The notes under the pieces: model-generated
The model's input: only the letters and a program-made list of their open reading frames with translations
Told to the model about the DNA's origin: nothing
Databases searched by the model: none
Part shown: piece by piece, positions 17,239 through 26,073 of the stretch
Position numbering within the stretch: position 1 is the stretch's first letter
How the letters are laid out: each line of letters starts with the position of its first letter
Source of the DNA: an uncultured Lachnospiraceae bacterium
GTDB taxonomy: Bacteria > Bacillota > Clostridia > Lachnospirales > Lachnospiraceae
Assembly (NCBI GenBank): GCA_910586025.1
Contig: CAJUIO010000005.1
Coordinates: 1-57,957, forward strand
Direction: 5' to 3'
Length of the DNA: 57,957 bases
Position numbers and translations under genes: made by a program

Positions 17239-19011
17239 ATGTATTATCCGGATGAACTGGTGGAAGAGATTCGTACAAAAAACGATATAGTGGACGTGAT
17301 TTCCGGATATGTGAGACTGCAGAAGAAGGGGAGCAGTCATTTTGGGCTGTGTCCGTTTCACAACGAGAAATCACCTTCCTTTTCGGTCTCCCAGAGTAAG
17401 CAGATGTTCTACTGCTTTGGCTGCGGGGCGGGCGGCAACGTCTTTACCTTTGTGATGGAATATGAAAATTATTCCTTTCAGGAGGCGGTGCAGTCTCTGG
17501 CAAAGAGGGCGGGAGTTGCGCTTCCTGACGAGGAACAGGGAGACGAGGCAAGACGCCGGGACGGGAAGAGGGCCAAGCTTCTTGCAATCAACAAGGAGGC
17601 GGCCAGGTACTTTTATTACCAGCTCCGCACAGGGAACGGGCAGGCCGGATATGAGTATCTGCGCAGCCGTCAGCTGTCGGACGAGACTATAAAGAAATTC
17701 GGGCTGGGCTTTGCCAATATGACAGGCAATGACCTGGTGAGATATCTGAAGAGCAAGGGCTATGAGGATGCCCTCGTGCAGGAGGCCGGACTTGCGGCCT
17801 TTGACGAGAAGCACGGCATGCATGATAAGTTCTGGAACCGCGTGATGTTTCCCATTCAGGATGTGAATCACCGCGTGATCGGGTTCGGGGGGAGAGTGAT
17901 GGGCGACGGAAAGCCCAAGTACCTGAACTCCCCGGAAACCATGATTTTTGATAAAAGCAGGAATCTCTACGGTCTGAATCTTGCCAGGTCATCCAGGAAG
18001 AATCAGATCATTCTCTGCGAGGGATACATGGATGTGATCGCCATGCACCAGGCGGGCTTTACCCAGGCGGCGGCATCCCTGGGAACGGCTTTCACGGAGG
18101 GACAGGCCTCCCTGCTCCGGCGTTACGTACAGGAGGTCGTTCTGGCCTATGACAGCGACGGAGCCGGCATCAGGGCGGCGCTTCGGGCTATCGGAATCCT
18201 GCGTGAGGCGGGGCTTACCGGGAAGGTACTGAACATGGAGCCCTACAAGGATCCCGACGAGTTCATTAAGAACAGGGGAAGGGAGGCCTTCGAGGAGAGA
18301 ATCGAGGGGGCCGAGAACACCTTTTTCTTTGAACTTCGGATGCTGCAGAGGGAATACGATCTGGAGGATCCGGAGGCAAAGACCAGATTTCACCGGGTGA
18401 TCGCAAAGAAGCTATGCGGTTTTTCCGAGGAGGTGGAGAGGGAGAACTATATACAGGCGGCGGCGGACCGGTATCAGATCGGCTTCCAGAATCTGCGAAA
18501 GCTGGTGTATTCCTACGCCTCCCAGACAGGGCTTGCAAAGCCCATAGACAGGCCAAAGTCCGGCATTCGGAAAAAGGACACGCCGGAGGAGGGGAGGCGC
18601 AGATCGCAGCGTTTTCTTCTGACCTGGCTGGTGGAGGAGCCCTCCCTGTATGCCAAAATTAAAAAATATATCACTCCGGAGGATTTTACGGAGGAGCTGT
18701 ATAAAAGAATAGCGAAGAAGCTGTTTGAGGATCTCGAGGGGGGAGTGGTGAACCCGGCCTCCATTATCAGTCTGTTTTCAGACGAGGAGGAGCAGAGAAG
18801 GGCGGCGGAGGTTTTTAATACCAGGCTGAAGGAGATTTCGGGAAATAAGGAGAGGGAAAAAGCTTTTCACGATATTATCCTTGCGGTCAAGAGAAACAGC
18901 TATGAACATTTTTCCAGTCAGCTTGGCAGTGACGTGGCGGCGCTAAGCCAGGTGATTGCAGGCAAAAAAGCGCTGGAAGAACTTAGCAAAACGCATATTT
19001 CGCTGGATTAG
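17239..19011 (+). CDS. dnaG: DNA primase
   Basis: 590 residues, normal length. The CHC2 zinc finger is at about 40-65 (CPFHNEKSPSF and CFGCGAGG), the TOPRIM core follows with LCEGYMDVIAMHQAGF and LAYDSDGAG, and a C-terminal helicase-binding domain spans about 440-590. It makes RNA primers for replication and binds DnaB. The ATG at 17239 is preceded by AGGAGAGGGC and comes 8 bases after the dgt stop. The next gene is rpoD, so this is a dnaG-rpoD sigma operon. Confidence 0.96.
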   Translation: MYYPDELVEEIRTKNDIVDVISGYVRLQKKGSSHFGLCPFHNEKSPSFSVSQSKQMFYCFGCGAGGNVFTFVMEYENYSFQEAVQSLAKRAGVALPDEEQGDEARRRDGKRAKLLAINKEAARYFYYQLRTGNGQAGYEYLRSRQLSDETIKKFGLGFANMTGNDLVRYLKSKGYEDALVQEAGLAAFDEKHGMHDKFWNRVMFPIQDVNHRVIGFGGRVMGDGKPKYLNSPETMIFDKSRNLYGLNLARSSRKNQIILCEGYMDVIAMHQAGFTQAAASLGTAFTEGQASLLRRYVQEVVLAYDSDGAGIRAALRAIGILREAGLTGKVLNMEPYKDPDEFIKNRGREAFEERIEGAENTFFFELRMLQREYDLEDPEAKTRFHRVIAKKLCGFSEEVERENYIQAAADRYQIGFQNLRKLVYSYASQTGLAKPIDRPKSGIRKKDTPEEGRRRSQRFLLTWLVEEPSLYAKIKKYITPEDFTEELYKRIAKKLFEDLEGGVVNPASIISLFSDEEEQRRAAEVFNTRLKEISGNKEREKAFHDIILAVKRNSYEHFSSQLGSDVAALSQVIAGKKALEELSKTHISLD

Positions 19012-19053
19012 AGTAAATACTGTATAGAAAATCAGGAAGGATGGGAACTCATA

Positions 19054-20166
19054 ATGGATGAAAACACACAGGCAAAATTTGATGAGAAACTGAAAAGTCT
19101 CTTAGCAATTGCCAAGAAAAAGAAGAACGTTTTGGAGTATCAGGAAATCAGCGAGTTTTTTACTGATATGACATTGGGCGAAGAACAGTTTGATAAAATC
19201 CTGGAGACCCTCGAGCAGAACAATGTGGATGTTCTGCGGATTACGGAAGAGGACGATGTGGATGACGAGGAGATCATTCTCACAGAGGAAGACGAAGTGG
19301 ATATGGAGAATATTGATCTCTCCGTTCCCGACGGTGTCAGTATTGAGGATCCGGTGAGGATGTATCTGAAGGAGATCGGAAAGGTTCCGCTGCTTTCCGC
19401 GGAGGAGGAGATCGAGCTGGCCCAGAAGATGGAGCTGGGGGATCAGGATGCCAAGAAACGCCTTGCCGAGGCAAACTTACGTCTGGTTGTCAGCATTGCC
19501 AAGAGATATGTCGGCAGGGGCATGCTTTTTCTTGATCTGATTCAGGAGGGAAATCTGGGCCTGATTAAGGCCGTGGAAAAATTCGATTACCGCAAGGGAT
19601 ATAAATTTTCCACCTATGCGACCTGGTGGATCCGTCAGGCCATTACCAGGGCTATCGCCGACCAGGCGAGAACCATCCGGATCCCTGTGCATATGGTGGA
19701 AACCATCAATAAGCTGATCAGGGTGAGCAGACAGCTTTTGCAGGAGCTTGGGAGGGAACCTACTCCGGAGGAGATCGCAGAGGAGATGAGCCTTCCCGTG
19801 GAGCGGGTGAGGGAAATCCTGAAAATTTCCCAGGAGCCGGTTTCTCTGGAAACGCCTATCGGCGAGGAGGAGGATTCCCATCTGGGAGATTTCATACAGG
19901 ACGACAATGTCCCCGTGCCTGCGGATGCCGCCGCCTTCACGCTGCTGAAGGAGCAGCTGGTAGAGGTGCTTGGCACGCTGACGGACAGGGAGCAGAAGGT
20001 TCTGCGTCTGCGGTTTGGATTAGATGACGGGAGAGCCAGGACGCTGGAAGAGGTGGGCAAGGAGTTCAATGTCACCAGGGAGCGTATCAGGCAGATTGAG
20101 GCGAAAGCGCTGCGAAAGCTCCGTCATCCCAGCAGAAGCCGCAAGCTGAAGGATTATCTGGACTGA
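19054..20166 (+). CDS. rpoD: primary RNA polymerase sigma factor RpoD/SigA
   Basis: 370 residues, typical of the short Firmicutes SigA. Region 1.1 is N-terminal and acidic up to about residue 90; region 1.2 is DPVRMYLKEIGKVPLLS; region 2 includes DLIQEGNLGLIKAVEKFDY and FSTYATWWIRQAITRAI; region 4 ends with VTRERIRQIEAKALRKLRHP. It directs housekeeping transcription; the many TTGaca/TATAAT promoters seen in this window fit its specificity. AAGGATGGG lies upstream of the ATG. It follows dnaG by 42 bases. Confidence 0.97.
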   Translation: MDENTQAKFDEKLKSLLAIAKKKKNVLEYQEISEFFTDMTLGEEQFDKILETLEQNNVDVLRITEEDDVDDEEIILTEEDEVDMENIDLSVPDGVSIEDPVRMYLKEIGKVPLLSAEEEIELAQKMELGDQDAKKRLAEANLRLVVSIAKRYVGRGMLFLDLIQEGNLGLIKAVEKFDYRKGYKFSTYATWWIRQAITRAIADQARTIRIPVHMVETINKLIRVSRQLLQELGREPTPEEIAEEMSLPVERVREILKISQEPVSLETPIGEEEDSHLGDFIQDDNVPVPADAAAFTLLKEQLVEVLGTLTDREQKVLRLRFGLDDGRARTLEEVGKEFNVTRERIRQIEAKALRKLRHPSRSRKLKDYLD

Positions 20167-20175
20167 GGAAGCTTT

Positions 20176-20907
20176 ATGAAGGGTATCATTTCACTTTCGA
20201 GGCGGATGCAGGCCGCTGCGGATCTCATATCCCCGGGAAGCAGAGTGTGTGACGTGGGCTGCGATCACGGCTATGTTTCCATTTATCTGGTTAGAAGCGG
20301 GAAGGCTCCCCGTGTGCTTGCCATGGATGTCAATGAGGGTCCGCTGCTTCGGGCGCAGGCTCATGTGCGGAAGTATCATGTGGAGGATTACATAACTTTG
20401 CGGCTGTCGGACGGACTTTGCGCCTATCAGGCGGGGGAGGCGGACTGCCTTGTGTGTGCCGGTATGGGCGGCCGCCTGATGGCGGAGATTCTTGGAAGAG
20501 ACTGGACCAAAACCTCCGACTTTAAGGAGCTGGTGCTGCAGCCACAGTCAGAGATCGCACTGTTTCGGAGATTCCTTCGGGAGAACGGATACCGGTTTCT
20601 GGAAGAGACAATGGTTTTGGAGGACGGGAAGTTTTATCCCATGATGAAGGTGGGCAGGAGAGCGGACCCTCCGGTGCGGAATACGGGAGAGGAAGAGAAG
20701 GAAGAGACCCTCCTGCAGGATATGCTGGGGCCGCTTCTTCTAAAAAGAAAGGATCCCGTTCTTTTTCAGTTTGTGAATAGAGAGATCAGGGTGAAGCAGG
20801 AGATCCTGGATGGCCTTGAGGGCGGGGAGGCTCATCAGGGCAGGAGACGGGAGCTTGCCCGGGAGCTTGGGCTCCTCAAAAAGGGCAGGGCCCTGCTTAA
20901 GGGGTAA
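20176..20907 (+). CDS. trmK: tRNA (adenine(22)-N1)-methyltransferase TrmK
   Basis: A 243-residue class I SAM-dependent methyltransferase. The SAM site is VCDVGCDHGYVSIYL (about 23-37), followed by VLAMDVNEGPL and the catalytic-loop segment CAGMGGRLMAEIL. TrmK methylates N1 of A22 in tRNAs. It begins 9 bases after rpoD, a conserved neighbour in Firmicutes. The C-terminal ~80 residues form a charged helical tail, as in the family. Confidence 0.9.
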   Translation: MKGIISLSRRMQAAADLISPGSRVCDVGCDHGYVSIYLVRSGKAPRVLAMDVNEGPLLRAQAHVRKYHVEDYITLRLSDGLCAYQAGEADCLVCAGMGGRLMAEILGRDWTKTSDFKELVLQPQSEIALFRRFLRENGYRFLEETMVLEDGKFYPMMKVGRRADPPVRNTGEEEKEETLLQDMLGPLLLKRKDPVLFQFVNREIRVKQEILDGLEGGEAHQGRRRELARELGLLKKGRALLKG

Positions 20908-20919
20908 AAGGAGGTATAT

Positions 20920-22575
20920 ATGGCGAAGATTATTATTAACGGGGTGGAGAAGGAATACAGGGAAGGCACCTCCTACGAGGCGATTGCGAATGAATATCAG
21001 GCGGAGTATGGGAATATGATCGCTCTGGTCCTGGAGGATTATAAGATCAGGGAGCTGATCAAAACAGTTCAGAAGGACTGCCGGCTCTCCTTTCTGACGC
21101 TGAAGGACAGTATAGGGCACAAGACCTATGTCCGCACGGCAACGATGATGCTGGTGAAGGCAGTGTATGACGTGCTGGGAGCCGATGTGGTGGAGAAGGT
21201 CAAGGTGGAATTTGCCATCGGCCAGGGCTATTACTGCGAGGTCAAGATGGAGCCGAAGCTCACCGCCGGCATGGTGAGTCAGATCAGTGACAGGATGAAA
21301 GAGCTGGTCAGTCTGGATCTCCCCATTACCAAGAAGTCCTATCCTCTGGATGAGGCCAGGGCTATTTTCCGGAAATACAAGATGCTGGACAAGGAGAAGC
21401 TGTTCCGGTTCCGGAGGAGCTCCTCCGTGAACGTGTACTGTCTGGACGGATTTTATGACTATTATTATGGTTATATGCTTCCCAGCACGGGATATGTGAA
21501 ATATTTTGACCTCACTTATTATGAGGACGGAATTCTCCTTCTGCTTCCGAACATGGCGCAGCCGGATAAGATCGATTATTTTGAACCCAGGGAAAAGCTG
21601 TTCCATACGCTGAAAACCTCTTCCCTCTGGGGGGAAATGGTGGGAATTGATTCGGTGGGTGATCTGAACGAGGCTATATGCGGCGGGGGAATGAACGACA
21701 TGATTCTGGTCCAGGAGGCTCTTCTTGAGCGCAGGATCGGAGAAATCGCAAGGAATATCGTGAATAAGGGAAATGTGAAGTTCGTGCTCATTGCGGGCCC
21801 TTCATCCTCCGGAAAGACCACCTTTTCCCACAGGCTTTCCATTCAGCTTCGCACCTACGGAAAGAAGCCTCATCCCATCGCGCTGGATGACTATTTTGTG
21901 GATCGGGAAAAGACGCCCAGGGATGAGAACGGCGATTACAATTTTGAATGTCTCGAGGCCATTGACCTGGAGCTGTTTAACGGTGACATGAAACGGCTTT
22001 TGAACGGCGAGGAGGTGGAGCTTCCTTCCTTTAATTTCAAGACCGGAAAGAGGGAGTACCGGGGCAATGTGAAGAAGCTTGGGGAGGAGGACATTCTGGT
22101 AATTGAGGGGATTCACGGCCTGAATCCCAAGACTACCCAGGCGCTGCCGGACGAGAGCAAGTTTAAGATTTATATCAGCGCTCTTACCAGCATGAATATC
22201 GACGAGCACAACCGGATTCCCACCACGGACGGAAGGCTTCTGCGCAGGATTGTGCGGGACGCAAGGACCAGAGGGGCGAGTGCGAAGAGAACCATTGCCA
22301 TGTGGCCCTCCGTAAGGCGCGGGGAGGAGGTTTACATCTTTCCCTTCCAGGAGGGGGCGGACGAGATGTTCAATTCCGTCATGATCTATGAGCTTTCGGT
22401 TTTAAAGCAGTATGCGGAGCCTCTCCTGTTCGGGATCGGGCAGGAGGAGCCGGAATACCATGAGGCAAAAAGACTTCTCAAATTCCTGGAATACTTCCTT
22501 GGAATTGACAGCGAGAATGTGCCGCGCAATTCCATCTGCCGTGAGTTTATCGGAGGAAGCAGCTTCCCGGTGTAG
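20920..22575 (+). CDS. TGS-domain uridine kinase-like P-loop protein
   Basis: 551 residues: an N-terminal TGS-like segment (about 1-60), a threonyl-tRNA-synthetase-like second additional domain (about 60-210), and a C-terminal uridine/phosphoribulokinase-like P-loop domain with Walker A IAGPSSSGKTTFSHRL (about 288-303). It resembles the widespread Clostridia family annotated as nucleoside kinase or uridine kinase. The true substrate is uncertain because of the synthetase-like half. AAAGGAGGTATAT precedes the ATG, 12 bases after trmK. Confidence 0.85.
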   Translation: MAKIIINGVEKEYREGTSYEAIANEYQAEYGNMIALVLEDYKIRELIKTVQKDCRLSFLTLKDSIGHKTYVRTATMMLVKAVYDVLGADVVEKVKVEFAIGQGYYCEVKMEPKLTAGMVSQISDRMKELVSLDLPITKKSYPLDEARAIFRKYKMLDKEKLFRFRRSSSVNVYCLDGFYDYYYGYMLPSTGYVKYFDLTYYEDGILLLLPNMAQPDKIDYFEPREKLFHTLKTSSLWGEMVGIDSVGDLNEAICGGGMNDMILVQEALLERRIGEIARNIVNKGNVKFVLIAGPSSSGKTTFSHRLSIQLRTYGKKPHPIALDDYFVDREKTPRDENGDYNFECLEAIDLELFNGDMKRLLNGEEVELPSFNFKTGKREYRGNVKKLGEEDILVIEGIHGLNPKTTQALPDESKFKIYISALTSMNIDEHNRIPTTDGRLLRRIVRDARTRGASAKRTIAMWPSVRRGEEVYIFPFQEGADEMFNSVMIYELSVLKQYAEPLLFGIGQEEPEYHEAKRLLKFLEYFLGIDSENVPRNSICREFIGGSSFPV

Positions 22576-22593
22576 CGAGGAGCCATGTTTTGG

Positions 22594-22621
22594 TTGACTT
22601 TGCCACGGGATCCGATATAAT
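22594..22621 (+). promoter_or_regulatory. strong SigA promoter of rnpB
   Basis: TTGACT (22594-22599), a 16-base spacer and TATAAT (22616-22621). The predicted start, about 22628, agrees with the 5' end of the RNase P RNA. Confidence 0.88.
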
Positions 22622-22632
22622 GTAGAAAGAAA

Positions 22633-23015
22633 GGTATCAAGTAGGACAAATGATCGCAGCCGTCATCGTCTGCCTTAGCAGACGGTAAGCGGATGAGGAA
22701 AGTCCGGGCTTCACAGGGCAGGATGCCGGATAACGTCCGGTGGAGGCGACTCCAAGGCCAGTGCAACAGAAATATACCGCCCAAGTTCAGCTTTGCTGAA
22801 GCTTGTGGTAAGGGTGGAAAGGCAGCTTAAGAGACTACCGCCTGCACGGTAACGGGCAGGGCACATGTAAACCCCATCCGAAGCAAGACCAAACAGAAAG
22901 CGTTTAAACCGGCCCGGTGAGCTTTCAGGTGGGTCGCTGGATGCTGTCGGCAACGGCAGTGCTAGATAGATGATCATTCACGACATAACCCGGCTTATCG
23001 TCCTGCTTGATATCC
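22633..23015 (+). ncRNA. rnpB: RNase P RNA, type A
   Basis: The catalytic RNA of RNase P, which trims tRNA 5' leaders. Conserved blocks are present: GAGGAAAGTCCGGGC (22696 onwards), ACAGGGCAGGATGCC, GTAAACCCCATCCGAAGCAA, and GATAGATGATCATTC followed by CGACATAACCCGGCTTA near the 3' end. Helix P1 is long: GGTATCAAGTAGGAC (22633-22647) pairs with GTCCTGCTTGATATCC (about 23000-23015). The structure is the ancestral A type, not the Bacillus B type. No terminator follows; a protease gene starts 22 bases downstream. Confidence 0.95.
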
Positions 23016-23036
23016 ATAAATAAGGATTTTCGTGAT

Positions 23037-23813
23037 ATGAAACAGTTTTTATTCTTTGGTTATCTCATTTTGCTGACAGCGCTGCTTCCGGAGAGCGCTG
23101 CGAGAGCGGCCGGGCAGAGTATGGGGCGTCTGATACAGTCCACCACCTTCGAGGAGGACTATCAGGCGCTTGTTTATCTTGGCCTGACCGAGACGCCTGT
23201 GTCCGGGGAGGAAAATCCAAAGCAGGCGTTTGAGAACGTGCGCTGCAGTGCGGTGCGCATTTTCGGAAACGGCTATTACGGAAGCGGAAGCATCTATGAG
23301 ATGAAGGAGGATGAAATTATTATCGCCACCAACCGCCATGTTCTCCGGGATTTTGACGAGGAGAGCTATGTGACCTTTTCTAACGGGCGCTGCGAGGGCG
23401 GCCGGGTCATAGGATGTGCAAAAAAGGCGGATGTGGGCTTCCTTAGCGTTCCCACAGGCAATATTCCCTGTGAGGAGCTTTTGGGATTCAGGAATGTGCG
23501 CAGACGGCAGGAGGCCTACGAGGAGGCGGAGAAGAATACCGGGTTTTTTATGATCGACCTGACAGGCGATGCGCACGGTGAGGCTTACCTTGAGGGGAAG
23601 GTTCTCGATAAGCGGAAATATCTGACCGACTATGATATGGAGATGCTCTACGGCGACTGCAGGGCGCTTCCGGGAATGTCAGGCAGCGGCATTTTTGATT
23701 TTTGCGGGAATTATATCGGCATGCTTTCAGGGGGTACAAATCAGGGAGAGATTGCGGGGGTGCCGCTTCCCGAGATTGAGAGGGAGTACAGGCTTTTGGT
23801 TTGTGGAAATTAA
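23037..23813 (+). CDS. secreted trypsin-like serine protease domain protein
   Basis: 258 residues. An N-terminal signal peptide (MKQFLFFGYLILLTALLPES, cleavage near ARA) predicts export. The chymotrypsin-fold triad is visible: His in IATNRHVLRDF, Asp in KKADVGFLSVP, and Ser in LPGMSGSGIFD, with the GxSGSG oxyanion loop. The ATG at 23037 has AAGG at about 10 bases. It begins 22 bases after rnpB with no terminator or promoter seen between, so it may depend on read-through. The substrate is unknown; a role in envelope quality control is only a guess. Confidence 0.8.
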   Translation: MKQFLFFGYLILLTALLPESAARAAGQSMGRLIQSTTFEEDYQALVYLGLTETPVSGEENPKQAFENVRCSAVRIFGNGYYGSGSIYEMKEDEIIIATNRHVLRDFDEESYVTFSNGRCEGGRVIGCAKKADVGFLSVPTGNIPCEELLGFRNVRRRQEAYEEAEKNTGFFMIDLTGDAHGEAYLEGKVLDKRKYLTDYDMEMLYGDCRALPGMSGSGIFDFCGNYIGMLSGGTNQGEIAGVPLPEIEREYRLLVCGN

Positions 23814-23865
23814 GCTGAAAAATCAGCATTGGATTTTCGTCTGTAAGAAAGGCATGGGGATAAAA

Positions 23866-24564
23866 ATGAAGTTGTTGTATGGAACCGGTAATCCGGCAAA
23901 ATTATCCGCAATGAGGAATCGGCTTGAACAGTTGGATATAGAAATAATCGGATTAAATGATTTGAGAGCAGAGGGCAGGATTGTTCCCAAAGTAGTGGAG
24001 GATGGCAATACCCCTCTTGAAAACGCGAGGCTGAAAGCAATGGCATATTACAAGGCTTTTCAGATTCCTGTATTTTCCTGTGATTCGGGATTGTATTTTG
24101 ATAATGTTCCGGATGAGGTCCAGCCCGGCGTATATGTTCGTAATGTGAACGGAAAATGCCTGTCAGATGATGAAATGATAGATTATTATTCAGGATTGGT
24201 AAAAGTATACGGAAATCTTGTGGCAAGGTACAGGAATGCGATCTGTTTTGTAATGGATGATACACATATATATGAGGCAATGGAGCAGTCTATGGAAAGT
24301 GAGAAGTTTATTTTAACAGATAAACCACACAGTACGGTTAGAAAAGAGGGCTTCCCGCTGGACAGCATATCTCTTGATATAAAGACGAATAAATACTATT
24401 ACGATTTGCCGGAAGATAAATTGGAGCAGGTGGCTGTTGAAGATGGATTTCTGGAGTTCTTCAAGAAGATATTAAGGCGGAATCAGCGATTGATACCGGA
24501 GGGCAATAAATTCGGCCCACAGAATTCTGTGAGCCGGAAAAATTTTACTCTTTATAAAAACTAA
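23866..24564 (+). CDS. rdgB: RdgB/HAM1-family non-canonical purine NTP pyrophosphatase
   Basis: A 232-residue member of the ITPase family that hydrolyses XTP/dITP to the monophosphate and keeps deaminated purines out of nucleic acids. Family elements are LLYGTGNPAKLSAM at the N-terminus (substrate loop), GNTPLENARLKA, and the acidic CDSGLYFDNVPDE segment. It is longer than the usual ~200 residues, with an extra C-terminal tail after about 205. Base use is AT-richer than its neighbours (hand count 38% GC at 24181-24240), suggesting transfer. GGGGA precedes the ATG. Its 3' end overlaps the end of convergent rpsT by four bases. Confidence 0.82.
   Translation: MKLLYGTGNPAKLSAMRNRLEQLDIEIIGLNDLRAEGRIVPKVVEDGNTPLENARLKAMAYYKAFQIPVFSCDSGLYFDNVPDEVQPGVYVRNVNGKCLSDDEMIDYYSGLVKVYGNLVARYRNAICFVMDDTHIYEAMEQSMESEKFILTDKPHSTVRKEGFPLDSISLDIKTNKYYYDLPEDKLEQVAVEDGFLEFFKKILRRNQRLIPEGNKFGPQNSVSRKNFTLYKN
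24511..24539. terminator. hairpin inside the end of the RdgB-like gene, possible convergent terminator
   Basis: TTCGGCCCACAGAA and TTCTGTGAGCCGGAA form a near-perfect stem with one bulged base, centred on the palindrome CACAGAATTCTGTG. On the + strand AAAAATTTT follows. It lies within codons near the C-terminus of the rightward gene and past the stop of leftward rpsT, so it may serve as a terminator for both; the T tracts are short. Confidence 0.5.
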
Positions 24565-24824
24565 GCCATCTTGTTTACAGCATGTGCCAGACGGGATACT
24601 TTTCTGGAAGCTGTATTCTTATGATAAACGCCCTTGGAAGTAGCCTTGCCGATTGTAGATGTAGCGGCAATCAGCTCCTGCTGTGCGGCAGCCTTGTCGT
24701 TGGCAGCGATAGCAGCGTTCACCTTCTTTATAGCTGTCTTAACGCCGGACTTAATAGCCTTATTTCTTGCAGCCTTGGTTCTGTTTACTAAAATTCTTTT
24801 CTTAGCCGATTTAATGTTAGCCAT
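24561..24824 (-). CDS. rpsT: 30S ribosomal protein S20
   Basis: 87 residues, basic and alanine-rich, with the family start MANIKSAKKRILVN and the helical core SGVKTAIKKVNAAI and IHKNTASRKVSRL-like end (here YHKNTASRKVSRLA). It binds 16S rRNA in the small subunit. The ATG at 24824 has GAGGAGGTGTGATC directly upstream. It stands alone on the reverse strand with its own promoter, and is convergent with the RdgB-like gene. Confidence 0.97.
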   Translation of the reverse strand: MANIKSAKKRILVNRTKAARNKAIKSGVKTAIKKVNAAIAANDKAAAQQELIAATSTIGKATSKGVYHKNTASRKVSRLAHAVNKMA

Positions 24825-24843
24825 GATCACACCTCCTCTTTAA

Positions 24844-24900
24844 TTCGTTTACGTTCAAGGTGTTTCATTAAAGCCGGAGACACGGACGTCTTAATGTAAA
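24844..24900 (-). promoter_or_regulatory. structured 5' leader of rpsT
   Basis: In the rpsT transcript GTTTAC and GTAAAC bracket the leader, and CATTAA with TTAATG form an inner helix around a CCGTGTCTCCGG region. This is a stable-looking structure just upstream of the ribosome binding site. S20 is autoregulated in other bacteria, so an analogous role is possible; no known family is matched. Confidence 0.45.
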
Positions 24901-24912
24901 CACACGTCTATT

Positions 24913-24941
24913 ATTTTAGCCTGTGCTTATCCATCTGTCAA
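24913..24941 (-). promoter_or_regulatory. SigA promoter of rpsT
   Basis: On the reverse strand TTGACA (24936-24941), 17 bases, and TAAAAT (24913-24918). The leader from here to the start codon is about 80 bases long. The remaining stretch to gpr (24942-25082) shows no promoter that I can fix. Confidence 0.85.
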
Positions 24942-25082
24942 TAGTATTTCCAATATTTTTCTGACAATTTACGAGTAGTAACACAAAAGCCTGCGTATAC
25001 TGTATAAGGAATAATAGACGGTCCCTGAAGAAAAAATACGGCAGTCGGGGGAAAATCCGGGATGTATTTTCATGGAGGAGAA

Positions 25083-25991
25083 ATGAGCGGCTTTAAGGTA
25101 AGAACGGATTTGGCTTTGGAGGCAAGAGAAAATGTGGAGGAGGGAGCCGAGGAGCTCCGTGGAGTCACAGTGGAGGAGACGTATGACGAGGAGAGCGAGG
25201 TGAAGGTGACCAGAGTGGTTATAGAGTCGAAGAACAGTGCGAAGCTGCTGGGGAAACCCATAGGCACCTATATCACGCTGGAAGCTCCCGCCATGGCGCA
25301 GCCGGACGAGGAATACCATAAGGAAATTTCAGACGAGCTGGCGAAGCAGCTCAAAAATATTATCCCCGGGACGGAGGACGAGATTTCGGTGATGGTGGTA
25401 GGCCTCGGAAACCGGGATGTGACGGCGGACGCCCTGGGACCGAACGTGGTGGATAATCTCACGATCACAAGACATATGGTGAAGGAGTTTGGAAAAGCGG
25501 CCTACGGCAAGAACAGGATCCATATGATCAGCGGCCTGATTCCGGGAGTCATGGCGAAGACCGGAATGGAGTCGGCGGAGATCATCAAGGGCGTGGTGGA
25601 AAAGACAAGACCCGATGTGGTGGTGGTGGTGGATGCCCTTGCGGCCCGTTCCACCAAAAGGCTCAACCGCACCATCCAGGTGACCAATACAGGAATTCAT
25701 CCTGGGTCCGGGGTTGGAAACCACAGGAATTCCATAACAAAGGAGAGCCTGGGAGTGCCTGTCATTGCCATCGGTGTGCCCACAGTGGTGGATGCGGCAA
25801 CCATTGTCAACGACGCTATGGAAAAGGCGTTGAAGAATCTTCCCGTCGAGACGGCGAAGCTTCAGGAGGAGCTGCACGGCGGCATGGGAGAGCTCTACAA
25901 TATGTATGTCACGGGAAAGGATGTGGACTATGAGATCAAGCAGATCAGCCACATTATCTGTGATGCCCTGAACAGGGCGCTGGAGCTCTGA
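25083..25991 (+). CDS. gpr: germination protease GPR
   Basis: A 302-residue spore protease that degrades small acid-soluble proteins during germination. The N-terminus SGFKVRTDLALEARE is the classic GPR signature, where self-cleavage of the zymogen occurs, and the central GLGNRDVTADALGPNVVDNL and DALAARSTKRL segments are conserved. The ATG at 25083 is preceded by GGAGGAGAA. It is followed by spoIIP, as in most spore-formers. Expression in the forespore under SigG is expected from the family; I did not find a clear SigG promoter. Confidence 0.95.
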   Translation: MSGFKVRTDLALEARENVEEGAEELRGVTVEETYDEESEVKVTRVVIESKNSAKLLGKPIGTYITLEAPAMAQPDEEYHKEISDELAKQLKNIIPGTEDEISVMVVGLGNRDVTADALGPNVVDNLTITRHMVKEFGKAAYGKNRIHMISGLIPGVMAKTGMESAEIIKGVVEKTRPDVVVVVDALAARSTKRLNRTIQVTNTGIHPGSGVGNHRNSITKESLGVPVIAIGVPTVVDAATIVNDAMEKALKNLPVETAKLQEELHGGMGELYNMYVTGKDVDYEIKQISHIICDALNRALEL

Positions 25992-26073
25992 GCGGGGCCG
26001 TGCCCATGGAGATTCCGGTAAGGAATGAATGAAGAGAAACAGGCATATATTTTTTTAGTGAGGTGTGCCTGTC

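Noticed and set aside
16220..17374. 384-codon open frame opposite the dGTPase-like gene and dnaG start
   Set aside because: It is an antisense shadow of two clearly identified genes; no ribosome binding site or family feature is seen.
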